In this document: positions 1-8,342 of the stretch, piece by piece
Position numbering within the stretch: position 1 is the first letter of the stretch
Layout of the letters: each line of letters begins with the position of its first letter
DNA from: an uncultured Bacteroidales bacterium
GTDB taxonomy: Bacteria; Bacteroidota; Bacteroidia; Bacteroidales; UBA932
NCBI GenBank assembly: GCA_949297365.1
Contig: CASFSL010000020.1
Span: forward strand, 1 to 49,559
Reading direction: 5' to 3'
Length of the DNA: 49,559 bases
Notes under the pieces: model-generated
Databases searched by the model: none
What the model was told of the DNA's origin: nothing
The model's input: the letters and a program-made list of their open reading frames with translations, nothing else
Translations under genes and position numbers: made by a program

Positions 1-55
1 AGAGGCGACGGCTAAGACTGGCAAGGTTCTCAAGAAACTCGGCCTGAATTTTTAG
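1..55 (+). CDS. C-terminal end of an unidentified protein (cut by window edge)
   Basis: Reading from base 2, an open frame runs to a TAG at 53-55 and gives a lysine-rich tail ending KVLKKLGLNF. It is followed 15 bases later by a strong hairpin, which fits the end of a transcription unit. Only 17 residues are visible, so I do not assign a family. The frame is supported mainly by its position just before the terminator. Confidence 0.45.
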   Translation, partial: EATAKTGKVLKKLGLNF

Positions 56-70
56 TCTCCTTCACAATTG

Positions 71-105
71 AAGGCGAGCCTCCGAAATATCCGGAGCCTC
101 GCCTT
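71..105 (+). terminator. Hairpin terminator after the edge gene
   Basis: The arms 71-84 and 92-105 pair over 14 positions with one C-C mismatch around a 7-base loop. The hairpin lies directly after the stop codon at 53-55 and before the promoter of the next gene. There is no long T run on either side, so it may rely on stem strength alone. Confidence 0.65.
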
Positions 106-149
106 CGTGTATACCGTAAATCATCGGAAGTTACAGTTTAAAAGATTAT

Positions 150-157
150 TAAATTTG
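150..157 (+). promoter_or_regulatory. Bacteroides-type -7 element (TAAATTTG) of the TPR/AraC regulator
   Basis: TAAATTTG matches the TAnnTTTG -7 consensus of Bacteroidota sigma-ABfr. It lies 25 bases before the chosen ATG at 182. No clear TTTG is seen at the usual upstream spacing, so the element may be weak or activator-dependent. Confidence 0.5.
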
Positions 158-181
158 CGACACTTAAGGAAAGTCATTACT

Positions 182-1870
182 ATGAAAGCATTTCTATACA
201 CCACTATATTAACACTGCTCAGTCTCACTGCCGCACTTTCATGCTCAGCCGACAAGACAGTCCATTCAGACACGACCTCAGAATACACCGTATCCGAACA
301 CCTCGATTCGCTTATAACATCTCTCAACCATCTGATATACATAGGTGAACACGACTCGGTCATCTTTAAAGCCCGGCCGACGATGGAGGATGCTCTCAGA
401 GACCACGACACTTTAACCGCCGTCTACGCAGGACTGTTCATGGCTCAGTCATATCTTTTCCTGGAAGATATGGACTCGGTAAAATACTGTACAGACAGAC
501 TCAGTCCCCTGCTTGACTATCCTCTTCCTCCAAACGCCCATATCATGCTGAGCAACATTCTGGGCAGTTACAGCCTGCGTACAAGCCTGGACTACTCCAA
601 GGCACTTAATCATTATATAGAGGGGCTTTCATGGACCGAGCACGAGGAACGTATCAACAACCGCATCGCCCTGCTGTCCAACATAGTCAACATATTCTAC
701 GTGCAGAAAAGTCCGGAAGGGATGAAATTCGCAGAGGAGGCCTACCGGCTGGCGATGAACGACCCCGGTGCCAGCGGATACATCAAGAGCGGAGCCAACA
801 TCACCATGGCGCAGATGCTGTTCGTCCAGCACAACTACGAGGAGGCCCTTACCTATCTGGAAAATGCCGGACTGTATGCAGAGCAGAGCAAATCCATGTC
901 CTTCTATGCCTTCATCAACTCCATGTTCGCCCAGATCTGGCAAAACAGGAAAGACCTGGCAAATGCAGATACTTACTACAGAAAAGCCGTTGAGTACATC
1001 GGCTATGCCGACCCGGGGACAGCCTCCCAGATATACTTGCTCTACGGTGATTTCCTGTCTGATACCGGAGACAAGACTGGTGCGGCCGATATGTACCGCA
1101 AAGGGCTGGACATCTCCGAGACCAGCGGCAACATCGAATACCGTCAGGATCTGCTGGGCCGCATCGCCGCACTCACGTACGAGGCTGGGAAATATTCCGA
1201 ATCGGCCGGATATTCCGTCAGATACATCTACTACTCCGACAGCATCAACAGCATAAGGGAGGCCGAATTCCAGAGCATGATAACGTCCCGGCAGCAGACA
1301 GAAGCCGAGAACATGCTGATGGCCAAGGAACTGGAACGTCAGAAAGCCAACGAGAGATTTCTAAAGCTGCTGTTCATCCTCATTATCGTCATCATACTGG
1401 CCGGTTTCGTACTGATGATGTTCCAACGTCAGAGAAAGATGTACAGGGAACTGGTCAAGAAACACCAGGAATATCTTTCCAAGCTGGACCGGAAGAGCAG
1501 TGCCGGCACAGACAAGGACAACAGCAGGAGAGAACTTTTCGACCGCATCGAGGACCTTATGCGTAACGGAAAGATATACCACCGGAACAATATCTCCAGA
1601 GAGATGCTGGCCGAGCAGCTGGACACCAATCAGAACTACATATCCAAGGCCATCAACACATACGCCGGCATGTCCTTCAACAGATATGTGGACTCCTTCC
1701 GCATAGAAGAGGCGACCAGGCAGATATCACAGTCCCCCGACAACATCCTGTTCAAACAGCTGGCGGATGACCTCGGCTACAACTCCGTAACGGTGTTCTC
1801 CAAAGCATTCCTAAGAGAAATCGGCTGTTCTCCAAGCATATACAGAAAGGAGATTCTCAACAGCAAATAA
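182..1870 (+). CDS. Membrane-spanning TPR sensor with AraC-type DNA-binding domain
   Basis: A 562-residue one-piece regulator. The N-terminus is an export signal with a cysteine in a lipobox-like ALSC context. It is followed by an all-helical region of TPR-like repeats (about residues 60-370), a short coiled linker, one transmembrane helix (about 395-414, LLFILIIVIILAGFVLMMF) and a C-terminal AraC-type double helix-turn-helix (about 465-562, with the typical FNRYVDSFRIEEA and LGYNSVTVFSKAF segments). The architecture places the TPR part in the periplasm and the DNA-binding part in the cytoplasm. The frame extends upstream to 68, but ATG 182 is preferred because the signal peptide starts there and the -7 box at 150-157 would lie inside a longer gene. 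The three lipoproteins downstream are the obvious candidate targets; that is inference. The sensed signal is unknown. Confidence 0.85.
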   Translation: MKAFLYTTILTLLSLTAALSCSADKTVHSDTTSEYTVSEHLDSLITSLNHLIYIGEHDSVIFKARPTMEDALRDHDTLTAVYAGLFMAQSYLFLEDMDSVKYCTDRLSPLLDYPLPPNAHIMLSNILGSYSLRTSLDYSKALNHYIEGLSWTEHEERINNRIALLSNIVNIFYVQKSPEGMKFAEEAYRLAMNDPGASGYIKSGANITMAQMLFVQHNYEEALTYLENAGLYAEQSKSMSFYAFINSMFAQIWQNRKDLANADTYYRKAVEYIGYADPGTASQIYLLYGDFLSDTGDKTGAADMYRKGLDISETSGNIEYRQDLLGRIAALTYEAGKYSESAGYSVRYIYYSDSINSIREAEFQSMITSRQQTEAENMLMAKELERQKANERFLKLLFILIIVIILAGFVLMMFQRQRKMYRELVKKHQEYLSKLDRKSSAGTDKDNSRRELFDRIEDLMRNGKIYHRNNISREMLAEQLDTNQNYISKAINTYAGMSFNRYVDSFRIEEATRQISQSPDNILFKQLADDLGYNSVTVFSKAFLREIGCSPSIYRKEILNSK

Positions 1871-1917
1871 GCGTAAATCGGATAATTTGTAAATTTAGCG
1901 AACTATCAACAGTAAAA

Positions 1918-1949
1918 TTTGGGCAAATTTAAGGACAAAGGTATTTTTG
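1918..1949 (+). promoter_or_regulatory. Consensus promoter of the Big2 lipoprotein array
   Basis: TTTG at 1918-1921 and TATTTTTG at 1942-1949 are separated by 20 bp, the Bacteroides -33/-7 arrangement. The -33 element is half of a perfect 7-bp inverted repeat (AAATTTG 1915-1921, CAAATTT 1924-1930), which could be an operator. Confidence 0.7.
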
Positions 1950-1987
1950 ATTTGCAAAAAGAATATTAACCTTAAATGTTGTCTTTT

Positions 1988-3595
1988 ATGAAAAAATACT
2001 TTCTGGGAACACTGATGTTCCTCGGCATTCTCCTCACGGGATGCACTAAGGATAACGGGCAGCCTGGAGCACCCGGGCTGCAGAAACTCATACTCAGCAC
2101 TTCTTCCGTTACTTTACAGATAGGTGAGAACTGCACTCTTACAGTCACCACCGAACCGGAAGACATAGACGGAGCCGTGCTTACATGGACTTCCTCCGAT
2201 CCGGATATAGCATCCGTAGCGGAAACGTCTGAGAACAGCGCGACAGTAACCGCTCACGCTGCAGGAACCGCCAGCGTGACAGTGAGCTGCGGCGATATCA
2301 ACGCAACCTGCAACATAACCGTTACAGAAGAGACCGACGGCCCCGTCGCTGAAAAAGTAACGGTAACTCCGGAAACGGCATCCGTGGAAGTCGGAGAGAC
2401 CGTACAGCTTGAAGCCGCCGTAGAGCCTGCGAACACCGGGTTCGAGATTGTCTGGACATCCGACAACCCGGATGTGGCGTCCGTGGACGACAACGGACTT
2501 GTCACCGGCATCGCCAACGGTTATGCCGCCATATCCGCCAGTGCAGGCGGCAAGACCGGCTCCTGCAGCATCACCGTTGTCGGTCTGCCGCTTGAATCCA
2601 TTGACCTGGAAGAAGAGAGCCTGGACCTCACCGAAGGTGACGAAGTCTCTCTCACTCTGAATATAATTCCCGAAGGCGCGGCTTACGACAATATCTCGTG
2701 GACCAGTTCCGCTCCGGAGATCGCATCAGTGTCCAACGGTGTCATTTCGGCCCTACGGGAAGGGCAGGCAGTCATTACCGTGGATGTAGACGGCATGACA
2801 GACCGGTGTACTGTCAACGTCAGGCTCAGACCTCTGTCCGTCGGAAGCCTTATATACACAGACGGCTCTTACTCAACCGTCCTTGACCCTGAAAGGGAAC
2901 TGGCCGGTATCGTATTCTACCTCGGCGACATCACCGGGGACGATGAACTCCTCAGAAAGGAGCATCCTGACTGCGTAAGAGGCCTGGCCGTATCGGCAGA
3001 CGAGACAGCTGAGTTCATTCTGCCTGAATTACTGCAGAACAACTACACTGAGTACGGCAGGACCGTGGGAGACTGGGTTGCCGAAAATCCCGGAGACTAT
3101 GTATCGCCCACCACGGCAGCGGACGGAGTCAACTTCGACAAAGCCATGGGATACAACAACACCCGCGCGATGGAAGCCTTCAACGCCGATCCGGCCAACA
3201 GCGGATGGACCATGGCGGCGGCAGAGGCAGTGACCAAGTTCAAAGAGACACATAAGGCTCCGGAAGGCTCCAGCGGATGGTATATCCCCTCGGCAAAAGA
3301 GCTCAGCCTGCTCGTCGGCGGCAGCGACATGACAGCCTCCCTCAACACCAACATAAGCACCGACAATCTGGATATCATAGAGGAAGTGCTGACAGACCTG
3401 GGCAAACCCTGCGTCACATCCTATATGTCCGGTCTCCCGGGACAGCTGCCGGTCTACTTATACTCCAGCACTGAGCCCGAGAACTTTGAGACTGCTTTCT
3501 GCTATTTCTACCTGCCTGCGGTAAATATATCCCAGCTCCAGGAGACACCGAAACAGACAGCCACCACTAAAGTACGCCCCATCTTTGCGTTCTAA
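1988..3595 (+). CDS. Surface lipoprotein with three Big2 Ig-like domains (paralogue 1 of 3)
   Basis: A 535-residue lipoprotein. A signal peptide ends in the lipobox LTGC, followed by three bacterial Ig-like group 2 domains (each about 80 residues, with the typical WTSSDPDIASV and TAHAAGTASVTV segments). A C-terminal domain of about 250 residues is shared with the two genes downstream (YTDGSYSTVLD near its start; FNADPANSGW and GWYIPSAKELSLL near its end). The last motif resembles the DUF1566/FISUMP-type ends of Bacteroidota cell-surface proteins. ATG 1988 is chosen over 1976 because the lysine-rich signal n-region starts there. Big2 domains usually serve as stalks or adhesion modules, so outer-membrane anchoring with the C-terminal domain displayed is likely; no enzymatic motif is seen. 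It is the first gene of a likely three-gene unit. Confidence 0.85.
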   Translation: MKKYFLGTLMFLGILLTGCTKDNGQPGAPGLQKLILSTSSVTLQIGENCTLTVTTEPEDIDGAVLTWTSSDPDIASVAETSENSATVTAHAAGTASVTVSCGDINATCNITVTEETDGPVAEKVTVTPETASVEVGETVQLEAAVEPANTGFEIVWTSDNPDVASVDDNGLVTGIANGYAAISASAGGKTGSCSITVVGLPLESIDLEEESLDLTEGDEVSLTLNIIPEGAAYDNISWTSSAPEIASVSNGVISALREGQAVITVDVDGMTDRCTVNVRLRPLSVGSLIYTDGSYSTVLDPERELAGIVFYLGDITGDDELLRKEHPDCVRGLAVSADETAEFILPELLQNNYTEYGRTVGDWVAENPGDYVSPTTAADGVNFDKAMGYNNTRAMEAFNADPANSGWTMAAAEAVTKFKETHKAPEGSSGWYIPSAKELSLLVGGSDMTASLNTNISTDNLDIIEEVLTDLGKPCVTSYMSGLPGQLPVYLYSSTEPENFETAFCYFYLPAVNISQLQETPKQTATTKVRPIFAF

Positions 3596-3627
3596 GACCA
3601 CAGACCTTAACAGTAAAACATTAATAT

Positions 3628-4965
3628 ATGAAACACTTTTACTTACTTACAGCACCGCTGCTCCTCGGAATGATACTCACGGGCTGTGGGAAAGAGGAGC
3701 ATGAGACCCAGACTCCCGGTCAGGAAGAGCCGGTGCAGGAACAGCTGGAATCCATCACCCTGGATGTCACGGCCCTGGAGCTGACCGTCGGAGAAGAATA
3801 CACCTTTACAGTAACGACCGAGCCTGCGGACATGGAGGCACTCACTCTCGAGTGGACATCCTCCGAGGGCAATGTGGCATCCGTGGACAACGGCACTGTC
3901 ACCGCACTCTCGGCAGGAACGGCTGACATAACGGTAAGCGGGGACGGGAATGTATCCGCCACCTGCAAGGTCACAGTATCCCCGGAGGAGCCTGCCGTGA
4001 TCGAAGCGGATTCCATTACCCTCAGTGCTGTATCCGCCGGGATGCTTATCGGAGAAAGCCTGACCCTGACCGCAACAGTCCTGCCCGAGAATACCACGGA
4101 TAAGACTGTTACCTGGACCAGCTCGGAAAGCAGCATAGCCGGTATCGACGACAACGGCACCGTAACAGCCCTAAGTGCCGGAACAGCGGCCATCACCGCA
4201 TCCACCGTCAACGGCAGGACTGCCGAGTGCAGTATCACAGTACAGGCGGCCCCGGCAATCGGCGACTATTTCTACTCCGACGGTACCTGGTCTACAGAAC
4301 TTGACGAAAACAAAACTCCCGTCGGTCTGGTATTCTACACCGGGGACATCACTGCCGAGGATGAGACTCTTGCCGCAGAATACCCCGGATGTACCCACGG
4401 GCTTGCAGTTGCCCTGAACAACACCAATGCCGACGGCATCACATGGCAGGGGAACTATGAGGCATACGGAAAGACCGTGAACGAGTGGGTAGAGGGCAAT
4501 TCTGACTATACTCCGGTCAATAGTGCCGACAAGGCCAGCGGCTACAACAACACCAAGGCCATCGAGGCGTTCAACGCCGACCCCGCGAACAGCGGATGGC
4601 CTGTGGAAGCCGTGCAGGAGATCGTTAACTTCAGAGGCTCGCATCCGGTCGAGAACACAAGTGACTGGTATCTCCCCTCCGCCAAGGAATGGATGCTGCT
4701 CAGTGCCGGACAGTTCGAGGGAGATGTCATGACCGTCGCCTCGACAGCCAACCTGGATATCATCAACACACTGCTGGGAAATATCTCAGGTGCTGAAAAG
4801 ATAGAAGGCATGGATCTGGGCTTTATCAACATTCCTGCGACACTGTGGTCAAGTACCGAATACGACATGACCACCGCCCTGTCATTCTCCACTTCTGGCA
4901 ATATCGCCACAGATCAGTTCAAGCTGGTGTCTGTCAATAAAGTCCGTCCGATACTGGCATTCTAA
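3628..4965 (+). CDS. Surface lipoprotein with two Big2 Ig-like domains (paralogue 2 of 3)
   Basis: A 445-residue paralogue of the preceding gene, starting 32 bases after its stop. The signal peptide ends in the lipobox LTGC and is followed by an acidic Glu/Gln-rich linker. There are two Big2 domains (about residues 40-120 and 125-210), one fewer than its neighbours. The C-terminal domain opens YFYSDGTWSTELD and contains NNTKAIEAFNADPANSGW and DWYLPSAKEWMLL. The tight spacing without a visible promoter suggests co-transcription with the genes on both sides. The varying domain number within one array points to domain gain or loss by unequal recombination. Function unknown beyond surface display. 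Confidence 0.85.
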   Translation: MKHFYLLTAPLLLGMILTGCGKEEHETQTPGQEEPVQEQLESITLDVTALELTVGEEYTFTVTTEPADMEALTLEWTSSEGNVASVDNGTVTALSAGTADITVSGDGNVSATCKVTVSPEEPAVIEADSITLSAVSAGMLIGESLTLTATVLPENTTDKTVTWTSSESSIAGIDDNGTVTALSAGTAAITASTVNGRTAECSITVQAAPAIGDYFYSDGTWSTELDENKTPVGLVFYTGDITAEDETLAAEYPGCTHGLAVALNNTNADGITWQGNYEAYGKTVNEWVEGNSDYTPVNSADKASGYNNTKAIEAFNADPANSGWPVEAVQEIVNFRGSHPVENTSDWYLPSAKEWMLLSAGQFEGDVMTVASTANLDIINTLLGNISGAEKIEGMDLGFINIPATLWSSTEYDMTTALSFSTSGNIATDQFKLVSVNKVRPILAF

Positions 4966-4996
4966 AGACAATTAAACCATTCATACAATATCTATC

Positions 4997-6613
4997 ATGA
5001 AACGGAAATTACTATTTCTAAGCATACTCGCGCTGCTGGGCGGAGCTCTGGCCGGATGCAGCGGAAAAGACGATACCGTCCGGGAGGTTTCGAGCATATC
5101 CGTCAAGCCCGGAAACATAATTATCAGCCCCGGCCAGATCCACACCCTCTCGGTAGAGACTGTTCCGGCCGGCATTACTGACCTTACCCTGACCTGGAGT
5201 TCCTCAGAACCGGGTGTGGCGACTGTGGACGGCAACGGCACTGTCACCGGTATCGCAGTAGGAGAGACAGTCGTCACAGCTGCAACAGACAACGGTCTGA
5301 GTGCCGTATGCAGAGTTACCGTAGCAGAAGAAAGCTCCGGCATCAGGTCCGTCACCGTCACCCCGGCTACAGGCGAGATTCTGATCGGAGGGACTGTATC
5401 CCTGACAGCCACAGTAGAGCCGTCCGATGCAGATTACACTCTGACGTGGAGTTCTTCGGACGAGAGCATCGCCACTGTGAGTGAGGACGGGACAGTAACC
5501 GGCCTGGCCAAAGGCAATGTAGTCGTCACCGCCGATGCCGGCGGTGTAACAGGCAGTAGCAGAATCGCAGTAGTACAGACACCTGTCGAATCCATCACCA
5601 TCAATCAGGAGGACTTCGGAATGAACGAACTGGACACCCGGACTCTCACTGCCTCTGTCCTGCCTGAGAACGCTGACAACAAGACCATCACCTGGACCTC
5701 ATCCGACGAGAGCGTGGCCACGGTCAACGGTGCGGGGAAAGTGACCGCCCTGTGCGCCGGTGAGACAGTCATCACCGCCAAGGCCGGCAACATGACCGAC
5801 GAGTGCCGCGTCACAGTATCGGCCCTTCCTCTCAAGGTCGGGGATTTCTACTATTCCGACGGCACATGGTCTTCCATGCTTGAAAGCGATAAGGAGTGCA
5901 TCGGAATCGTAGCCTACACTGGCGACATCACGGCCACCGATCCTGTTCTGGTCCGGGAGCATCCCTCATGCAGGCACGGTCTGGTCATCTCCCTGACCGA
6001 GTCCAACAACGAAATGACCGGCAACGGAGTGGCATGGCAGAAGAACGATACTCTGTACAACCGTTTTGTAAGCGACTGGATTGCGGAAAACGCCGGTGAA
6101 TATGAGTCCGTCGCCACCGGTACGGAAGCCTCGGACAACATCAATATCCCCATGGGCTATCACAACACCAGGGCCATCGAGGCATTCAACGCCGATCCGT
6201 CCAACAGTCAGTGGCCCGTGGATGCCGTACAGTGGGTCGTGGACTACAGAGAGACACATCCCGTTCCGGAACACACCAGCGGCTGGTATCTTCCTTCCGT
6301 CAAAGAGATGTCCCTGGTGATGTCCGGCCCTTACGACGGCAACCTCGGTGACGTCACCATGACCACGGGCATCTCGACCGAGAACAAGAACATACTCAAC
6401 GCCAGCCTCGGCCAGGTACCGGGGGCAATGCTCATCGGTACGTTCGGGACAAGCGAGATAATGCCCATCCCCATATCTTACTGGAGCAGTTCAGAATGCG
6501 CTGACGCACAAAGCAACGCCTTTGCGATAGATCATCTGGCCGGAAGTGCGCAGATGGTATTCAAGAATGAAAGCACGAACCTGTGCCGGATAAGACCGGT
6601 ACTTGCCTTCTAA
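4997..6613 (+). CDS. Surface lipoprotein with three Big2 Ig-like domains (paralogue 3 of 3)
   Basis: A 538-residue third paralogue. The signal peptide ends LAGC; three Big2 domains follow (about residues 30-115, 115-195 and 195-275, with repeated TWSSSD/TWTSSDESVATV segments). The shared C-terminal domain contains FYYSDGTWSSML, NNTRAIEAFNADPSNSQWP (H replaces the first N) and GWYLPSVKEMSLV. It starts 31 bases after the previous stop and ends just before a large hairpin that fills the gap to the convergent MFS gene. It is likely the last gene of the regulator-adjacent lipoprotein unit. No catalytic motif was recognised. Confidence 0.85.
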   Translation: MKRKLLFLSILALLGGALAGCSGKDDTVREVSSISVKPGNIIISPGQIHTLSVETVPAGITDLTLTWSSSEPGVATVDGNGTVTGIAVGETVVTAATDNGLSAVCRVTVAEESSGIRSVTVTPATGEILIGGTVSLTATVEPSDADYTLTWSSSDESIATVSEDGTVTGLAKGNVVVTADAGGVTGSSRIAVVQTPVESITINQEDFGMNELDTRTLTASVLPENADNKTITWTSSDESVATVNGAGKVTALCAGETVITAKAGNMTDECRVTVSALPLKVGDFYYSDGTWSSMLESDKECIGIVAYTGDITATDPVLVREHPSCRHGLVISLTESNNEMTGNGVAWQKNDTLYNRFVSDWIAENAGEYESVATGTEASDNINIPMGYHNTRAIEAFNADPSNSQWPVDAVQWVVDYRETHPVPEHTSGWYLPSVKEMSLVMSGPYDGNLGDVTMTTGISTENKNILNASLGQVPGAMLIGTFGTSEIMPIPISYWSSSECADAQSNAFAIDHLAGSAQMVFKNESTNLCRIRPVLAF

Positions 6614-6643
6614 GATGACAGGTCTCTGACTTACAATGCACAC

Positions 6644-6768
6644 AAGAGGGTGACTCACAAGGGCAATTTCTGCGTTACGCTTGATTCGGAAATCCTCATG
6701 TACGCCAGTACACTGCGGTTTCCTCATCTTCGCAAGCCTTGAAATTCCTCCTTGTGAGTCACCCTCTT
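6644..6768. repeat. Large imperfect palindrome between convergent genes
   Basis: The outer arms 6644-6662 (AAGAGGGTGACTCACAAGG) and 6750-6768 are a perfect 19-bp inverted repeat. The pairing continues inward imperfectly (AATTTC with GAAATT, GGAAATCC with GGTTTCC) and ends in a small tip, TGTAC-GCCA-GTACA. The element fills the gap between the lipoprotein stop (6613) and the MFS stop (6767-6769), overlapping the latter. It could act as a bidirectional terminator, or be a copy of a dispersed REP/MITE-like element. Confidence 0.7.
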
Positions 6769-8149
6769 ACTGTTTCGTGCGGAGACGGAGAAATGAGAAG
6801 AGGGCGGCGCAGACAGTGAGGATTCCGGCCAGAAGCATGGCATCGTGGGGAGCCTTGTCCCCGAAGAGATGGAAGAGCAGGGCCACGAGGGAGGCACCGA
6901 CGGCCTGCCCGGTGAGACGGGCTGTGGAGAGCATTCCGCTAGCACTGCCGGCACGGTGATTGGGAGCCGAACTGAGCAGCAGATGATTGTTGGGAGACTG
7001 GAAGAATCCGAATCCGGCCCCGCACATCATCAGCCGCCATGCTATGTCCATATGAGAGGCATCCTCGGGGATGTACGAGAGCAGGCAGCAGCCGGCGCTC
7101 ATCAGCAGCAGCCCGATTCCGCCCAGCAGTCCCGGATGCACCCGCCCGCTGAGCGAACCGGACAGGGGAGCCACGAACATCACGATGAACGGCCAGGAGG
7201 TCATCACCACCCCGGTCTCCACCGCATTCATCCCGAAAGTGTGCAGCAGCAGGAACGGCATACCCACCAGGACCAGCATCTGGGCTGTATAGGAGACTAT
7301 GCTGGTAATCACCGACATCGAGAACATCGGGATACGCAGCAGGTCGAACGGCAGCATCGGGTACCTGCGCCGGAGCTGAGTCCTGACGTAGAACCAGCCG
7401 GACACCAGCAGAAACGCCGCTCCTATAAGCACAGTACTGAGCCGACCGTCATGCGAGTACAGCTCTATGCAGCCTATCAGCAGGCCGAATACGAGCACAT
7501 TGAGCAGCGCGTCCTTGATGTTGAACTTCCGTCCGAGGACATGAGTGGGATTGTCCGGCAGGAAACGCCAGCCCATCAGAAAAGTGACGATGCCCATAGG
7601 GATATTGATCGCAAACAGCCACGGCCAGGATGCCACGGACAGTATGGCGGCCGCTATCGAAGGGCCGGAGACCGCCGACAGGGCCACCACAGTAGCGTTG
7701 AGGCTGACGCCTTTCCCGAGATGCCGCTTGGGAAAGACCAGCTTGGCGATGGAGGTATTGACGCTCATCATCATCGAGGCTCCCAGGCCCTGGAATGCGC
7801 GGGAAGCTATCAGCATCGGCAGACTGTGCGAGAGCGTGCAGAACACCGATGCGACAGTAAAGACCGCCACACCGCCCAGGTAGACCCGCTTGTAGCTGTA
7901 CAGCTCCCCCAGTGTCGAGAATGGCAGCAGGGTCATCATGATCACCAGCTGAAAGGCATTGACCACCCAGATAGAGTCGGCCGAGGAGACACCCAGCTGC
8001 TGCGCGATAGTCGGCAGGGCCACATTGCAGATATTGCCGTCCACCACCGACAGGAAGATGCCGCAGAAGATGGATATCATCGCATAGATGAGCTGAGGCC
8101 GGCGCAGACCGTCCCACTCCAGATTACCGGTGATTCTTTCCTCTTCCAT
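6767..8149 (-). CDS. MFS drug-efflux-type transporter, DHA2 family (copy 1)
   Basis: A 460-residue inner-membrane protein with the profile of 14-helix drug:H+ antiporters of the EmrB/QacA type. Seen near the N-terminus: DGNICNVALPTIAQQLG followed by DSIWVVNAFQLV (TM1-2), a YSYKRVYLGG loop (MFS motif A position), the ASRAFQGLGAS helix, and GPSIAAAIL, corresponding to antiporter motif C. Late in the protein CGAGFGFFQSPNNHLLL is shared with copy 2. The frame is open back to 8221, but ATG 8149 is preferred because it starts the conserved EERITGNLEWDGLRRP segment and lies just below a -7 box at 8160-8167. The substrate is unknown. It is a clear tandem paralogue of the next gene and probably separately transcribed. 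Confidence 0.85.
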   Translation of the reverse strand: MEEERITGNLEWDGLRRPQLIYAMISIFCGIFLSVVDGNICNVALPTIAQQLGVSSADSIWVVNAFQLVIMMTLLPFSTLGELYSYKRVYLGGVAVFTVASVFCTLSHSLPMLIASRAFQGLGASMMMSVNTSIAKLVFPKRHLGKGVSLNATVVALSAVSGPSIAAAILSVASWPWLFAINIPMGIVTFLMGWRFLPDNPTHVLGRKFNIKDALLNVLVFGLLIGCIELYSHDGRLSTVLIGAAFLLVSGWFYVRTQLRRRYPMLPFDLLRIPMFSMSVITSIVSYTAQMLVLVGMPFLLLHTFGMNAVETGVVMTSWPFIVMFVAPLSGSLSGRVHPGLLGGIGLLLMSAGCCLLSYIPEDASHMDIAWRLMMCGAGFGFFQSPNNHLLLSSAPNHRAGSASGMLSTARLTGQAVGASLVALLFHLFGDKAPHDAMLLAGILTVCAALFSFLRLRTKQ

Positions 8150-8159
8150 TTGACTGCAA

Positions 8160-8167
8160 CAAATGTA
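8160..8167 (-). promoter_or_regulatory. -7 element (TACATTTG) of MFS copy 1, near-leaderless
   Basis: On the minus strand TACATTTG matches TAnnTTTG and ends 10 bases before the ATG, so the leader would be only a few bases long. The surrounding 16 bases CAAATGTACGCAAAAT are identical upstream of MFS copy 2. Confidence 0.55.
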
Positions 8168-8342
8168 CGCAAAATAGAGAAACGGCAAGCAAGAGAGCAT
8201 ACTCTTTTTGCAACCTACCAACAGTCAATGGTTTAGCGACACAGTGCGCTCTTTTGGGGGTGTGCGGACTGCTCCGGAAGCGCGCCTTGGTCTGGTAACA
8301 CACTGATCAGCGAGTGGTTACATTTTCGTGGCGCTGCAGTAC

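Noticed and set aside
6845-8236. 463-codon open frame on the plus strand opposite MFS copy 1
   Set aside because: Rich in His/Gln/Arg with no recognisable domain, it is the antisense shadow of a well-supported transporter; the similar frame at 8436-9422 is the same effect for copy 2.
8296-8322. Weak stem between the two MFS genes (GTAAC...GTTAC)
   Set aside because: Short and interrupted pairing with no T run; not enough to call a terminator.
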